From the NCBI GenBank assembly GCA_965277345.1, contig CBDICI010000004.1:744001-808000 (forward strand): 64,000 bases of DNA, in the 5' to 3' direction. Position 1 is the first letter of the stretch; every line of letters starts with the position of its first letter. The notes below the pieces were generated by a model, which worked only from the letters and a program-made list of their open reading frames with translations, did not search any database and was not told the DNA's origin. Of this stretch, positions 8,784 to 17,943 are shown one piece after another. The stretch is from CAIOYC01 sp965277345 (GTDB lineage: Bacteria > Pseudomonadota > Alphaproteobacteria > Caulobacterales > Caulobacteraceae). The translations under genes were made by a program, and so were the position numbers.

Positions 8784-10390
8784 TGCGCATGAAACTCGCC
8801 GTGTTCGCCGTCGCCCTGGCCGCCACCTCCGCACATGCCGCGTTAAGGCCGGCGGCGCCCAGCCTCACCGACGTTCTGCCCGGCGTGACGGCGGCGCAGG
8901 CGGAGATGACGGCGCACCGCACCACGTCCGAAGCCCTGGTGAAGCGCTATCTGGCGCGCATCGCGGCGGTGGACCGGGCAGGACCGACGCTGCGCGCCGT
9001 CATCGCCCTTAACCCCCACGCCGTGGAAGACGCCCGCCGCCTGGACGCCGAGCGCCGGGCCGGCCATGTGCGCGGGCCGCTGCACGGCGTGCCGGTGCTG
9101 ATCAAGGACAATATCGAGAGCGATGACGGCACGGCGACCACCGCCGGCTCGCTGGCGCTGAAGGACAATGTCAGCCATCGCGACGCGCCGATGGTGGCGC
9201 GGCTGAAGGCGGCGGGGGCGGTGATCCTCGGCAAGACCAACCTGTCGGAGTGGGCCAATATCCGCTCCACCCACTCCACCTCGGGCTGGAGCGGTGTCGG
9301 CGGGTTGGTGAAGAACCCCTATGCGCTGGATCGCTCCGCCTGCGGCTCCTCCTCCGGCACGGGCGCGGCCGTCGCCGCCAGCTTCGCCGCCGCCGGGGTG
9401 GGGTCGGAGACCGACGGCTCGGTGACCTGTCCCTCCTCCGTCAACGGATTAGTGGGGCTGAAACCGACGCTGGGCCTCGTCTCGCGCACCTATATTGTGC
9501 CGATCTCGCACAGCCAGGATACCGCGGGCCCCATGGGCCGGTCGGTGGAGGACGTAGCCGCCCTGCTGGCCGGCATGGCGGGCTCCGACCCCAAGGACCC
9601 CGCCACCGCCGAGGCGGACAGGCACAAGGCGGACTATCTGCAGGCCCTCGCACCTGACGCTTTGCGCGGCAAGCGGATCGGCGTGCTGCGCGACGAACTG
9701 GCCGGCGATACGGCGATCAAGCCCCTGTACGAGGCCGCTCTCGCCCGGTTGCGCGCCGCCGGCGCCACGCTTGTGGAGGTCAAATATCCCAAGGAGGCCA
9801 TGGTCGGCCGCGACGAGCAGACCGTGCTGGCGGTAGAGTTGAAGGCGGACCTCAACGCCTATCTCGCCTCCACCGATCCGGCGCGGGTGAAGACCCGCAC
9901 CCTGGCCGACGTCATCGCCTTCGACAACGCCACGCCGCGTGAGATGCTGCTATTCGGCCAGGAGTTGTTCGACGCCGCCGAGCCCAGCAAGGGTCTGGAC
10001 GACGCCGCTTATAAGGAGGCGCGCCGCCGCTCCATGACCACCGCCCGCGCCGCTATCGACGATACGCTGGGCAAGGAGCATCTCGATGCGCTGGTGATCC
10101 CCACCACCGGCCCCGCCTGGCGGGTGGACATCGTCACCGGCGACCACGACAGCGGATCCTCCACCTCCTACCCGGCGATAGCGGGCTATCCGCACCTGAC
10201 CGTGCCCATGGGCCAGGTGCGCGGGATGCCGCTCGGCCTCAGCTTCATCGGTACGCAATGGGCGGACGCCAGGCTGCTCGGCTATGGCTTCGCCTATCAG
10301 CAGCAGGGCGCCTATTTCGTCCCGCCGACCTATCGGCCTTCGGTGGAGAGCGGCGAGGCGGCGGAGGCGGCGTTCAGACCTGTTCGCTGA
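8783..10390 (+). CDS. Exported amidase-signature-family enzyme
   Basis: A 535-residue member of the amidase signature family with a signal peptide (MRMKLAVFAVALAATSAHAA). The Ser-cisSer-Lys machinery is recognisable: Lys in VLIKDNIES, the glycine/serine-rich GSSSGTGAAVAASFAAAGVG and the nucleophile region SETDGSVTCPSS. The chosen ATG at 8783 overlaps the TGA of the preceding peptidase gene (TGATG); an ATG at 8789 is an equally good alternative. The family hydrolyses amides ranging from glutamine-like substrates to aryl amides, so the substrate is open. The 3' end overlaps the convergent LysR gene by 17 bases. Confidence 0.87.
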   Translation: MRMKLAVFAVALAATSAHAALRPAAPSLTDVLPGVTAAQAEMTAHRTTSEALVKRYLARIAAVDRAGPTLRAVIALNPHAVEDARRLDAERRAGHVRGPLHGVPVLIKDNIESDDGTATTAGSLALKDNVSHRDAPMVARLKAAGAVILGKTNLSEWANIRSTHSTSGWSGVGGLVKNPYALDRSACGSSSGTGAAVAASFAAAGVGSETDGSVTCPSSVNGLVGLKPTLGLVSRTYIVPISHSQDTAGPMGRSVEDVAALLAGMAGSDPKDPATAEADRHKADYLQALAPDALRGKRIGVLRDELAGDTAIKPLYEAALARLRAAGATLVEVKYPKEAMVGRDEQTVLAVELKADLNAYLASTDPARVKTRTLADVIAFDNATPREMLLFGQELFDAAEPSKGLDDAAYKEARRRSMTTARAAIDDTLGKEHLDALVIPTTGPAWRVDIVTGDHDSGSSTSYPAIAGYPHLTVPMGQVRGMPLGLSFIGTQWADARLLGYGFAYQQQGAYFVPPTYRPSVESGEAAEAAFRPVR

Positions 10391-11264
10391 GATAGGCCTC
10401 AAGGCCCGCGACCAGGGCGTCGAACACGATCCGCACCCGGCGGGTGCTCTTCAGATCCTCGTGCATGACGACCCACGTCTCCATGGAGAAGCTGAAGGCG
10501 CCGGGCTGGACCGGAACCAGATCGAGCCGCCGCGCCAGTGCGGTCTGGCACGCGCCGATGCCGGCTCCGGCCTGGATCAGGGCGAGTTGCGCCAGATCGC
10601 TGTCGCTGCGCAGGTCGAACAGGTCCCGGCCGATGGGAAGGCCGGAAATCACCCGTCCGGCATAGCTCGGCACGTGGTCGAAACCGACGATGGTGTGGCC
10701 CTGCCGATCCTCCAGGCTTACCGGGCGACCGTGCTTCTGGATATAGGCGGCCGAGGCGTACAGGGCCACCTCGGCGGCGCCAATGCGGCGGCCGAACAGC
10801 GCCCCTTGGGTCGGGCGGGCCATGCGCACGGCGATGTCGGCCTCGCGCCGCAGGAGGTCGTCCTGCCGGTTGGACAGGACCAGCTCGATCCGCAGGTTCG
10901 GATGGGCTTCGCGCAGTTCGGTCAGTATCGGTGGCAGCACGGCGCCGCCCACCACCTCGCTGGCGGTGATCCGCACCACGCCGCCCCCTCCGTCGTCCGG
11001 TCCGAGCGCGCGGACCATCGCGGCGGCGGCCGCCGCCATGGCCTCCGCGTGAGGCTTCAGCGCCAGCGCCGCCTCGGTCGGCAGGAGACCGCCCGGCGAG
11101 CGGGTGAAGAGCGCCACGTCGAGCGCGGCTTCCAATGCGGCGATCTGACGGCCGAGGGTGGGCTGGCTCAGCCCCAGCGCCCGCCCTGCGCCGGAAAGGC
11201 TGCCCTCCGTCAGAACCGCCAGGAACGATCGGTAGAGCTCCCAGTTTGGTTGCGCGTCAGCCAT
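10374..11264 (-). CDS. LysR-family transcriptional regulator
   Basis: A 296-residue LysR-type regulator. The N-terminal winged helix-turn-helix spans about residues 8-67 (FLAVLTEGSLSGAGRALGLS, then QPTLGRQIAALEAALDVALF), followed by the periplasmic-binding-protein-like effector domain. It is divergent from an NAD-dependent epimerase/dehydratase gene across an 86-base gap that contains a perfect dyad over its own start codon; LysR proteins commonly control such divergent neighbours and themselves. Its 3' end overlaps the amidase gene on the opposite strand by 17 bases. The effector is unknown. Confidence 0.9.
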   Translation of the reverse strand: MADAQPNWELYRSFLAVLTEGSLSGAGRALGLSQPTLGRQIAALEAALDVALFTRSPGGLLPTEAALALKPHAEAMAAAAAAMVRALGPDDGGGGVVRITASEVVGGAVLPPILTELREAHPNLRIELVLSNRQDDLLRREADIAVRMARPTQGALFGRRIGAAEVALYASAAYIQKHGRPVSLEDRQGHTIVGFDHVPSYAGRVISGLPIGRDLFDLRSDSDLAQLALIQAGAGIGACQTALARRLDLVPVQPGAFSFSMETWVVMHEDLKSTRRVRIVFDALVAGLEAYLSEQV

Positions 11265-11276
11265 TCAGTAGTGAAT
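11263..11276. promoter_or_regulatory. Dyad between LysR gene and epimerase gene
   Basis: ATTCA-GTAG-TGAAT is a perfect inverted repeat overlapping the LysR ATG (11262-11264). A related half-site, ATTCAGG, follows at 11291. The location fits an autoregulatory LysR operator. The assignment rests on position and symmetry only. Confidence 0.4.
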
Positions 11277-11350
11277 ACCGAAGCTACGCATTCAGGCAAT
11301 TCTCTCTGGCGCGGGGTAAAGCCATTCTTGGGTCATCGGAGGACGTATCG

Positions 11351-12385
11351 ATGACCCACTCGATCCATGACAAGACCGCCCTGGTGCTGGGCGCCACCGG
11401 CGGTGTCGGCGGCCAGGTGGCCCGTGTGTTGATCGCGCGGGGCTGGCATGTGCGGGCGCTGAACCGCGATCCGGACCGCGCCGCGCGCGACCACCGCATC
11501 TCCGGGGTGGAATGGATCCGGGGCGACGCCATGATCGCGCAGGATGTAGTCGCCGCGGCGAGAGGCGTCGGCCTGATCGTCCACGGCGTCAATCCGCCGG
11601 GCTACAAGGACTGGGACAAGCTGATCGGACCGATGATGGAGAGCTCCATCGCGGCGGCCAGGGCCAGCGGCGCGCGCCTTCTGCTGCCCGGCAACGTCTA
11701 CAACTATGGCCCGGACGCGGGCGCGGTGATCACCGAAGCCTCGCCCGAACATCCGGTGACTCGCAAGGGCCGGCTGCGCGTGACCATGGAGCATCGGCTG
11801 CGCGACTCCGGCGTCAAGGCGCTGATCGTCCGGGCGGGCGACTTCTACGGCCCCGGCGCCACGACCAACTCCTGGTTCAGCCAGATGGTGAAGCCCGGCA
11901 AGGCCGTCCGGGCGGTGACCTATCCCGGCCGGCGCGATGTGGGCCACGCCTGGGCCTATCTGCCCGACCTTGCCGAGACCATGGTGCGACTGGTGGAACG
12001 GGAAGCCGATCTGGAGCGCTTCGCCGCGTTCAACTTCGGAGGAACCTGGTTCGGGCGCGGCGAGGATATGGCCCGCGCCATTTTGCGCGTGGTGGAGCGT
12101 CCGAACGGCCCGATCCGAGCCTTCCCCTGGTTCGTCCTCGTCGCCGCCTCGCCCTTCGTCAGCCTGTTCCGCGAGCTTCTCGAGATGCGTTATCTGTGGA
12201 AGCGCCCGCTCCGGCTCGACAACGCCAAGCTTGTGGCCTTCCTCGGCACGGAGCCGGCCACGCCCCTTGACCAAGGCGTCGCCCTGGCCCTCGACGGGCT
12301 CGGCTGCCTGCCGGCGGATTGGCCGATGGCGGCGCCTCGCGCGCGGGAGGCGGGTCTTTCGCCGGGCGCCGCCCCCGTCGCATAA
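11351..12385 (+). CDS. NAD-dependent epimerase/dehydratase (SDR) family protein
   Basis: A 344-residue extended short-chain dehydrogenase/reductase. The Rossmann motif GATGGVGG lies at about residues 13-20, the GD dinucleotide loop around 56 (IRGDAMI), and NVYNYG around 116-121 contributes to the active site. GGAGGA at 11336-11341 positions the ATG at 11351; an upstream open frame reaching back to 11135 overlaps the LysR gene and is not real. It is expected to act on a nucleotide sugar or other NAD(P)-dependent substrate and is probably controlled by the divergent LysR protein. The specific reaction is unknown. Confidence 0.85.
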   Translation: MTHSIHDKTALVLGATGGVGGQVARVLIARGWHVRALNRDPDRAARDHRISGVEWIRGDAMIAQDVVAAARGVGLIVHGVNPPGYKDWDKLIGPMMESSIAAARASGARLLLPGNVYNYGPDAGAVITEASPEHPVTRKGRLRVTMEHRLRDSGVKALIVRAGDFYGPGATTNSWFSQMVKPGKAVRAVTYPGRRDVGHAWAYLPDLAETMVRLVEREADLERFAAFNFGGTWFGRGEDMARAILRVVERPNGPIRAFPWFVLVAASPFVSLFRELLEMRYLWKRPLRLDNAKLVAFLGTEPATPLDQGVALALDGLGCLPADWPMAAPRAREAGLSPGAAPVA

Positions 12386-12391
12386 GGCGGG

Positions 12392-13225
12392 ATGGACAGG
12401 CACGGTCTTTACACCGCGGACGGCGGACCGGCGGTCCCGGCATTCCGCATCGGCCTTGCCCCCGTGCCGGTGGAGGACTGGTTCGAGGGCGGCGAGGCCG
12501 ATCCCGCCGCGCGCAAGGACGCCCTGTTGAGTCAGCATCCCGCCCTGGTGTGGGGCGAAGACGAGGAGTCGCGCCCCGCCCAGGCCGAGGTAGCCGCCAT
12601 GATCGCGGACTGGCTCGGCGGGTCTCTTGCCTCCGAGCGCGGACCGCCATTGCTGGCCGCCGCCCGTCGGGTTTCCGACGATCTCTGCCTCATGGAGCGA
12701 CGCAACGGTCTCTGGACCCTGACCGCCGCCAGTCTGTGCGCGCCGAGCTTTTTCTCCGCCGGTGACGTGGTGGGCCAGCCCCTGGCCGGCCTGCACAGAC
12801 CGGTGCCGGGCTTTAATACCACGCTGCTGGCGAGGGTCGCCCGCATCTTCGATCACCTGCGGCCGGATCGGGTGCTGGAGCGGCGCAACTGGACCGTGGT
12901 CAACGACGCGGCACTGTTCCAGCCCGACCCCGCGCCGTTCCGCGCCCGCCTGCCCCGCCAGAGTCTGGAGGAGATCGCCGCCAGCCTGCACCTGCGGCGC
13001 GAACGTCAAACGATCCGGCGGGCGCCGGAGACGGGCGCCATCCTGTTCACCATCCGCATCTGGCACGAGCCTTTAGAGGTGCTGTTGGCCGATCCCGGCC
13101 GTCGGGAAGGTTTCGCGGCGGCCTGGGACGCGGTGATGAGCGAGGCGGGCGCGCCCTTCCGCTACTACAAGCGCCTCGACCTCTATGACGCCGCGGTCCG
13201 CCACCGGCTCCGGCGCCCAGCCTAA
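12392..13225 (+). CDS. DUF3445 haem-dependent N-demethylase-like protein
   Basis: A 277-residue member of DUF3445, a family that includes the haem-dependent oxidative N-demethylase (dimethylamine monooxygenase type) alpha subunit. Family landmarks are LWTLTAASLCAPSFFSAGD near residues 109-127, LHRPVPGFN near 134, RRNWTVVND near 166, and LRRERQTIRR with GAILFTIRIWHEPL near 204-228. It starts 6 bases after the upstream stop, so it is likely co-transcribed with the epimerase/dehydratase gene. No partner reductase is nearby. The haem role is taken from the family and not visible here. Confidence 0.75.
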   Translation: MDRHGLYTADGGPAVPAFRIGLAPVPVEDWFEGGEADPAARKDALLSQHPALVWGEDEESRPAQAEVAAMIADWLGGSLASERGPPLLAAARRVSDDLCLMERRNGLWTLTAASLCAPSFFSAGDVVGQPLAGLHRPVPGFNTTLLARVARIFDHLRPDRVLERRNWTVVNDAALFQPDPAPFRARLPRQSLEEIAASLHLRRERQTIRRAPETGAILFTIRIWHEPLEVLLADPGRREGFAAAWDAVMSEAGAPFRYYKRLDLYDAAVRHRLRRPA

Positions 13226-13299
13226 TTTCGGCGACGCAATTGCGCCGACCGGCGACGCGGCTATGGTCACGCATCGAACCGACCGCTGGGGACACAACC

Positions 13300-15216
13300 T
13301 TGATCTTCGCCACCTTCGCCACCGCCGCGTCGGCGCTCGCTCTGCAGACCGCGCCGGCCACGCCGGTCCACACCTATCAGGGCCTGGTGATCTCGCCCCA
13401 AGGCGACAAGGTGGCTTCCATCGACGGGGTGGAGGCGCAGCCGGGCCATCCGGCGCCGCACGCCGCCATCGTGGTGCGCAGCGTCAGGACCGGCGCCGTG
13501 GTGGAGCGGATCGACCCCTGCGCGCCCTGCCGCTATTCCGGCCTGGCCTGGTCGCCCTCGGGCGAGGCCCTGGCTTTCGTCGCCGCCGACGCCAAGGCCG
13601 GAACCGCTGTGGTCAAGGTCTCCGCCAAGGGCGGCGCGCACGACGTGGCGACGGTGAAGGGCCTGGCCCAGACGCCGCGCTGGTCGCCGGGCGGAGACCG
13701 CATCGCCTTCCTGGCCGTGGTGGGGGCGCACAAGTCCGTGGGCGCCACCCAGCCCGGCAAGGCGCTGGTGGGCGAGATCGGCTCGGTGGTGGACGAGCAG
13801 CGCATCATGCTGGCCCTGGCCAATGGCGAGGGAAAGGCCGACGCCGTCTCGCCCGCCGATACCTGGATCTACGAATACGACTGGACCCCCGACGGCGCCA
13901 GCTTCGTCGCCACCGCCGCCAAGGGCGACGGCGACAACAACTGGTGGGTGGCCAAACTGGTCGCCATCGACCCGGCCACCAGCGGGTTGCGGGTGATCGC
14001 CGCGCCGAAGATGCAGATGAACGACCCCAGGGTGTCGCCGGACGGCAAGACCGTGGCCTTCATCGGCGGCATCATGAGCGACTTCGGCTCGGTCGGCGGC
14101 GACGTATGGACCGCCCCGCTGTCGGGCGGCGAACCCACCGACGTGACGCCCGGCTACAAGGGCAGCTTCAACGCCGTCGCCTGGCGTGGGTCCGCGATCC
14201 GCGCCACCGCCCTCATCGGCGCCGACGCGGCCATGACCAGCATCGATCCCCGGACCGCCAGGGTGACGGTGCTGCAACACGCGCCGGTGAGCCTGAGCGC
14301 AGGCGACGGCCATGTGAGCCTCAGCGCCGATGGCAAGATCGCCGTCACGGTGATGCAGGACTATGAGAGCGCCCCGCGCATCGGCGTCCATGGTCCGGAC
14401 GGCGCGCGGGCTCTGACGCACGATAACGATGCGATCCAGCCGGTGCTGCACGCCACGAGCATCACCTGGAAGAGCGGGCCGTTCGATGTGCAGGGCTGGC
14501 TGCTGACCCCGCTGAGCTATGACCCCAAGGTCAAGCATCCGATGATCACCATGATCCACGGCGGCCCGAGCGCGGCGTCGACGCCCGGCTTCTCGCGGCG
14601 CGGCACGACGGCGGACCTGATCCAGCACGGCTATTTCGTGTTCGAGCCGAACCCGCGCGGCTCCTATGGCCAAGGCGAGGCCTTCACCCGCGCCAATGTC
14701 AGAGACTTTGGCGGCGGCGACCTGAAGGACATCCTGGCGGGCATCGATGCGGTGGAGAAGGCGGCGCCGGTGGATGACAACCGGCTCGGCGTCACCGGCG
14801 GCAGCTATGGCGGCTTCATGACCATGTGGACGGTGACCCAGACCCACCGGTTCAAGGCGGCGGCGGCGGGCGCCGGCATATCCAATTGGTCGAGCTATTA
14901 CGGCGAGAACGGCATCGACACCTGGATGATCCCTTTCTTCGGCGACACCTTCTACAACGACCCGGCGGTCTATGACCGCCTGTCGCCCATCCGCTACATC
15001 AGGAACGCCAAGACCCCGACCTTCATCTATGTGGGCGAGCGCGATGTGGAGTGCCCCGCGCCGCAGTCGCTGGAATACTGGCACGGCCTGACCGAGATGG
15101 GCGTGCCCAACTCCCTGGTCATCTACCCCGGCGAGGGCCACGGCATCCGCCAGCCGGAAAACGTGAAGGATCTGCGCGAGCGGACCATCGCTTGGTTCGA
15201 CAAGTACCTGAAGTGA
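13300..15216 (+). CDS. Exported S9-family peptidase (dipeptidyl aminopeptidase-like)
   Basis: A 638-residue prolyl oligopeptidase-family enzyme of the S9C or DPP-like type: an N-terminal WD/TolB-like beta-propeller and a C-terminal hydrolase domain. The nucleophile is Ser502 in VTGGSYGGFMT, with Asp in VGERDVECP and His in YPGEGHGIRQ. No ATG is available. TTG at 13300 is chosen because GGGGA lies just upstream and the following residues form a signal peptide (IFATFATAASALALQTAPA); another TTG at 13240 is possible. This is the second exported S9 enzyme in the window. It is followed by galE 15 bases on. Confidence 0.86.
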   Translation: MIFATFATAASALALQTAPATPVHTYQGLVISPQGDKVASIDGVEAQPGHPAPHAAIVVRSVRTGAVVERIDPCAPCRYSGLAWSPSGEALAFVAADAKAGTAVVKVSAKGGAHDVATVKGLAQTPRWSPGGDRIAFLAVVGAHKSVGATQPGKALVGEIGSVVDEQRIMLALANGEGKADAVSPADTWIYEYDWTPDGASFVATAAKGDGDNNWWVAKLVAIDPATSGLRVIAAPKMQMNDPRVSPDGKTVAFIGGIMSDFGSVGGDVWTAPLSGGEPTDVTPGYKGSFNAVAWRGSAIRATALIGADAAMTSIDPRTARVTVLQHAPVSLSAGDGHVSLSADGKIAVTVMQDYESAPRIGVHGPDGARALTHDNDAIQPVLHATSITWKSGPFDVQGWLLTPLSYDPKVKHPMITMIHGGPSAASTPGFSRRGTTADLIQHGYFVFEPNPRGSYGQGEAFTRANVRDFGGGDLKDILAGIDAVEKAAPVDDNRLGVTGGSYGGFMTMWTVTQTHRFKAAAAGAGISNWSSYYGENGIDTWMIPFFGDTFYNDPAVYDRLSPIRYIRNAKTPTFIYVGERDVECPAPQSLEYWHGLTEMGVPNSLVIYPGEGHGIRQPENVKDLRERTIAWFDKYLK

Positions 15217-15231
15217 GCCGGGGGCTCGCGC

Positions 15232-16224
15232 ATGACCGCCCCTGAGCGTCCCGCCATCCTGGTGGCGGGCGGGGCGGGCTATATCGGCGCGCAGGTGTGC
15301 AAGGCGCTGGCCGCGGCGGGTTTCCTGCCGGTGACCGTCGACAACCTCTCCACCGGCTATGCGGAGGGGGTGAAGTGGGGGCCGCTGCATATCGGCGACC
15401 TCCGCGACCGGGCGCTGGTGGGCGGCCTGATCGAACGCTACCGCCCGGCGGGTGCAATGCACTTCGCCGCCTATAGCCTGGTGGGTGAGAGCGTGACCGA
15501 TCCGCTCAAATACTACGACAACAACGTCGGCGCGGCGGTGGCCTTCACCCAAGCGCTGATCGAGGGCGGGGTCGAGGCCTTCGTCTTCTCCTCCACCGCC
15601 GCCACCTACGGTATCCCCAGCGTTTCGCCGATCCCGGAGGACCACGCCACGGTCCCCATCAACCCCTACGGCGCCTCCAAGCTGGCGTTCGAGGGGGCGC
15701 TGCAGTGGTTCGGCGAAGCGTATCCGTTCCGCTGGAGCGCGCTGCGCTATTTCAACGCCGCCGGGGCGGACCCCGAGGGCGAAACCGGCGAGAGCCATGC
15801 GCCGGAGACCCACCTCATCCCCAACCTGATCAAGGCGGCGCTGGGGACGGGACCGGAGCTGACCGTATTCGGCGAGGACTATCCCACCCACGACGGCACC
15901 CCGATCCGCGACTACATCCACGTGGTCGATCTGGCCGAGGCCCACGTGCTGGCCATTCGCGCCCTGATCGCCGGCGGCGAGAGCGGGATTATGAACGTCG
16001 GCACGGGCGAGGGCGTGACGGTGAAGGAGATGATCGCCGCCGCCCACCGGGTGCTGAGCGCCCCGGTCCCCTACCGCGTCGGGCCGCGCCGGGCCGGCGA
16101 TCCGCCCTCGCTGGTGGCCGATCCCGGCCTGCTGAAGCGGCGCCTCGGCTGGCGACCGCGCTGCTCGGACCTGGACAGCATCCTGCGCGATGCGGCGCTG
16201 TGGCAGCGCACCCGGCCTTGGTGA
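15232..16224 (+). CDS. galE: UDP-glucose 4-epimerase
   Basis: A 330-residue extended SDR enzyme interconverting UDP-glucose and UDP-galactose. Visible features are the NAD-binding GGAGYIG at residues 11-17, the catalytic SSTAATYG region around 120-127, YGASK around 146-150 holding the Tyr and Lys, and the late motifs RDYIHVVDLAEAH and NVGTGEGVTVKEM. It follows the S9 peptidase gene by 15 bases in the same direction. UDP-galactose would feed surface polysaccharide. Discrimination from UDP-GlcNAc or UDP-GalA epimerases is not certain by eye. Confidence 0.88.
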   Translation: MTAPERPAILVAGGAGYIGAQVCKALAAAGFLPVTVDNLSTGYAEGVKWGPLHIGDLRDRALVGGLIERYRPAGAMHFAAYSLVGESVTDPLKYYDNNVGAAVAFTQALIEGGVEAFVFSSTAATYGIPSVSPIPEDHATVPINPYGASKLAFEGALQWFGEAYPFRWSALRYFNAAGADPEGETGESHAPETHLIPNLIKAALGTGPELTVFGEDYPTHDGTPIRDYIHVVDLAEAHVLAIRALIAGGESGIMNVGTGEGVTVKEMIAAAHRVLSAPVPYRVGPRRAGDPPSLVADPGLLKRRLGWRPRCSDLDSILRDAALWQRTRPW

Positions 16225-16282
16225 CAGCCCCTTCGCTTCGTCAACCGGCGATGTTACCCCTTGGCCAATGCACGGGGGAAAC

Positions 16283-17941
16283 ATGGCGGCGATAGACGGC
16301 GCGAAGACAGGGAAGAAGACTGCCGGCATGGGGTTGCTGGTGGTCGCCTCGGCGGCGGGCACCACCTTCGAGTGGTACGACTTCTTCCTCTACGTGCCGC
16401 TCACCGTCATCATCGCCAAGGTGTTCTTCGCCGGGCTGAACGACGCGGCGGCCTACATCTTCGCCCTGCTGTCCTTCGCCGCCGGGTTCGCCACGCGGCC
16501 GCTCGGCGCCTTGATCTTCGGCCGGATCGGCGATCGGCTGGGGCGCAAGGCGACCTTCCTCATCACCATCGTGCTCATGGGCGCCTCGACCTTTCTGGTG
16601 GGCGTTCTGCCCACCTATGCGCAGGTGGGGGTGCTCTCGCCGGTGATCTTCATCGCGCTGCGCATGTTCCAGGGGATCGCCCTCGGCGGCGAGTGGGGCG
16701 GGGCGGCCATCTATATCGGCGAGCACGCACCCGCGGCGCGGCGCGGCTATTTCACCTCGTGGATCGGCACCTCCGCCGCCTTCGGCCTCGGCGGCGCGCT
16801 GGTGGTGGTGCTGGCGGTGCGCACCGGGCTGGGCGAGGCGGCGTTCAACGCCTGGGGCTGGCGCGTGCCGTTCCTGCTCTCGGCCATCCTTTTGGCCATC
16901 TCCATCTGGATACGCCTCACCCTGTCGGAGAGCCCGGTCTTCCAGCACATGAAGGATACCGGCACGCGCTCCAGGGCCCCCTATGCCGAAGCGTTCGGCA
17001 CGCCGGACAACCTCAGGCGCGTGCTGCTGGCGCTGTGCACCATGATGGTGGCGCAGGGGGCGGTCTGGTACTGCGCCTTCTTCTACGCCCAGGCCTTCCT
17101 CGAGAAAATCATCAAGGTAGCGCCCACCACGGTCAACGCCATCCTGATCGCCATCGTGGTCTGCTCGGCCCCCATGTACGTCTTCTTCGGCTGGCTGTCG
17201 GACCGGGTGGGACGCAAGTGGGTGATGTGCGGCGGCATGATCCTGGCCACCGCGGCGCTATGGCCGGGCTTCCACCTCATGACCCAGTACGGCAATCCGG
17301 GTCTGGCCGAGGCCAGCCGCAACGCGCCGGTGGTGGTGACCGCCGATTCCGCCGCCTGCGCGCTGCAATTCGACCCGGTGGGCAAGGCTCAGTTCCGCTC
17401 CTCCTGCGACATCGTCAAGAGCGTGCTGACCAATGCCGGGGTGTCGTACCGCAACCTCTCCGCCCCCGCCGGAACGGCGGCGAGCGTGCAGGTGGGCGCC
17501 GCCACGGTGGCTTCGGTGGACGGGACCGCGTTGCCGCCCCCCGCGCTCAAGGCCGCCAAGGCCGGGGTGGAGGCCAAGCTCAAGGCGGCGCTGACCGCGG
17601 CGGGCTATCCGGCCAAGGCCGATGCCGGGCGCACCAATGCGCTCGGCGTGTTCCTGGTCATGCTGGTGTTCACGGTCGGCGCCACCGCCCTTTATGGGCC
17701 GCAGGCGGCCTGCCTGGTGGAGCTGTTCCCGGCGCGGGTGCGCTATACGGCGCTGAGCCTGCCCTACCACATCGGCACCGGCTGGGTCGGTGGCTTCCTG
17801 CCGGCGGTGGCCTACGCCATGGTGACCGCGTCCGGCGATATCTATTTCGGCCTGTGGTATCCGATCTTCGCCACCGCCTTCGCCATCGTCTGCACCATCG
17901 CGTTTCTGCCGGAGACGCGGGGCCGCGACCTTACCCAGTGA
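16283..17941 (+). CDS. MHS-family major facilitator symporter
   Basis: A 552-residue inner-membrane MFS transporter of the metabolite:proton symporter (MHS) type, close to ProP/shikimate/alpha-ketoglutarate permeases. Hallmarks are the N-terminal TTFEWYDFFLYV, RPLGALIFGRIGDRLGRK after TM2, and a second DRVGRKWVM motif before TM9. Between TM9 and TM10 (about residues 336-452) lies an insertion of roughly 115 residues, presumably periplasmic, with two Cys that could form a disulfide (AACALQF and SSCDIVK). GGGGGA at 16273-16278 sets the ATG at 16283. The substrate is unknown. Confidence 0.88.
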   Translation: MAAIDGAKTGKKTAGMGLLVVASAAGTTFEWYDFFLYVPLTVIIAKVFFAGLNDAAAYIFALLSFAAGFATRPLGALIFGRIGDRLGRKATFLITIVLMGASTFLVGVLPTYAQVGVLSPVIFIALRMFQGIALGGEWGGAAIYIGEHAPAARRGYFTSWIGTSAAFGLGGALVVVLAVRTGLGEAAFNAWGWRVPFLLSAILLAISIWIRLTLSESPVFQHMKDTGTRSRAPYAEAFGTPDNLRRVLLALCTMMVAQGAVWYCAFFYAQAFLEKIIKVAPTTVNAILIAIVVCSAPMYVFFGWLSDRVGRKWVMCGGMILATAALWPGFHLMTQYGNPGLAEASRNAPVVVTADSAACALQFDPVGKAQFRSSCDIVKSVLTNAGVSYRNLSAPAGTAASVQVGAATVASVDGTALPPPALKAAKAGVEAKLKAALTAAGYPAKADAGRTNALGVFLVMLVFTVGATALYGPQAACLVELFPARVRYTALSLPYHIGTGWVGGFLPAVAYAMVTASGDIYFGLWYPIFATAFAIVCTIAFLPETRGRDLTQ

Positions 17942-17943
17942 GG

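Noticed and set aside
13267..16365. A 1,032-codon open frame on the minus strand
   Set aside because: It is the antisense shadow of the S9 peptidase gene and galE. High GC at third positions keeps antisense frames open; it has His/Arg/Gly-rich composition, no domain, and the plus-strand genes have clear motifs.
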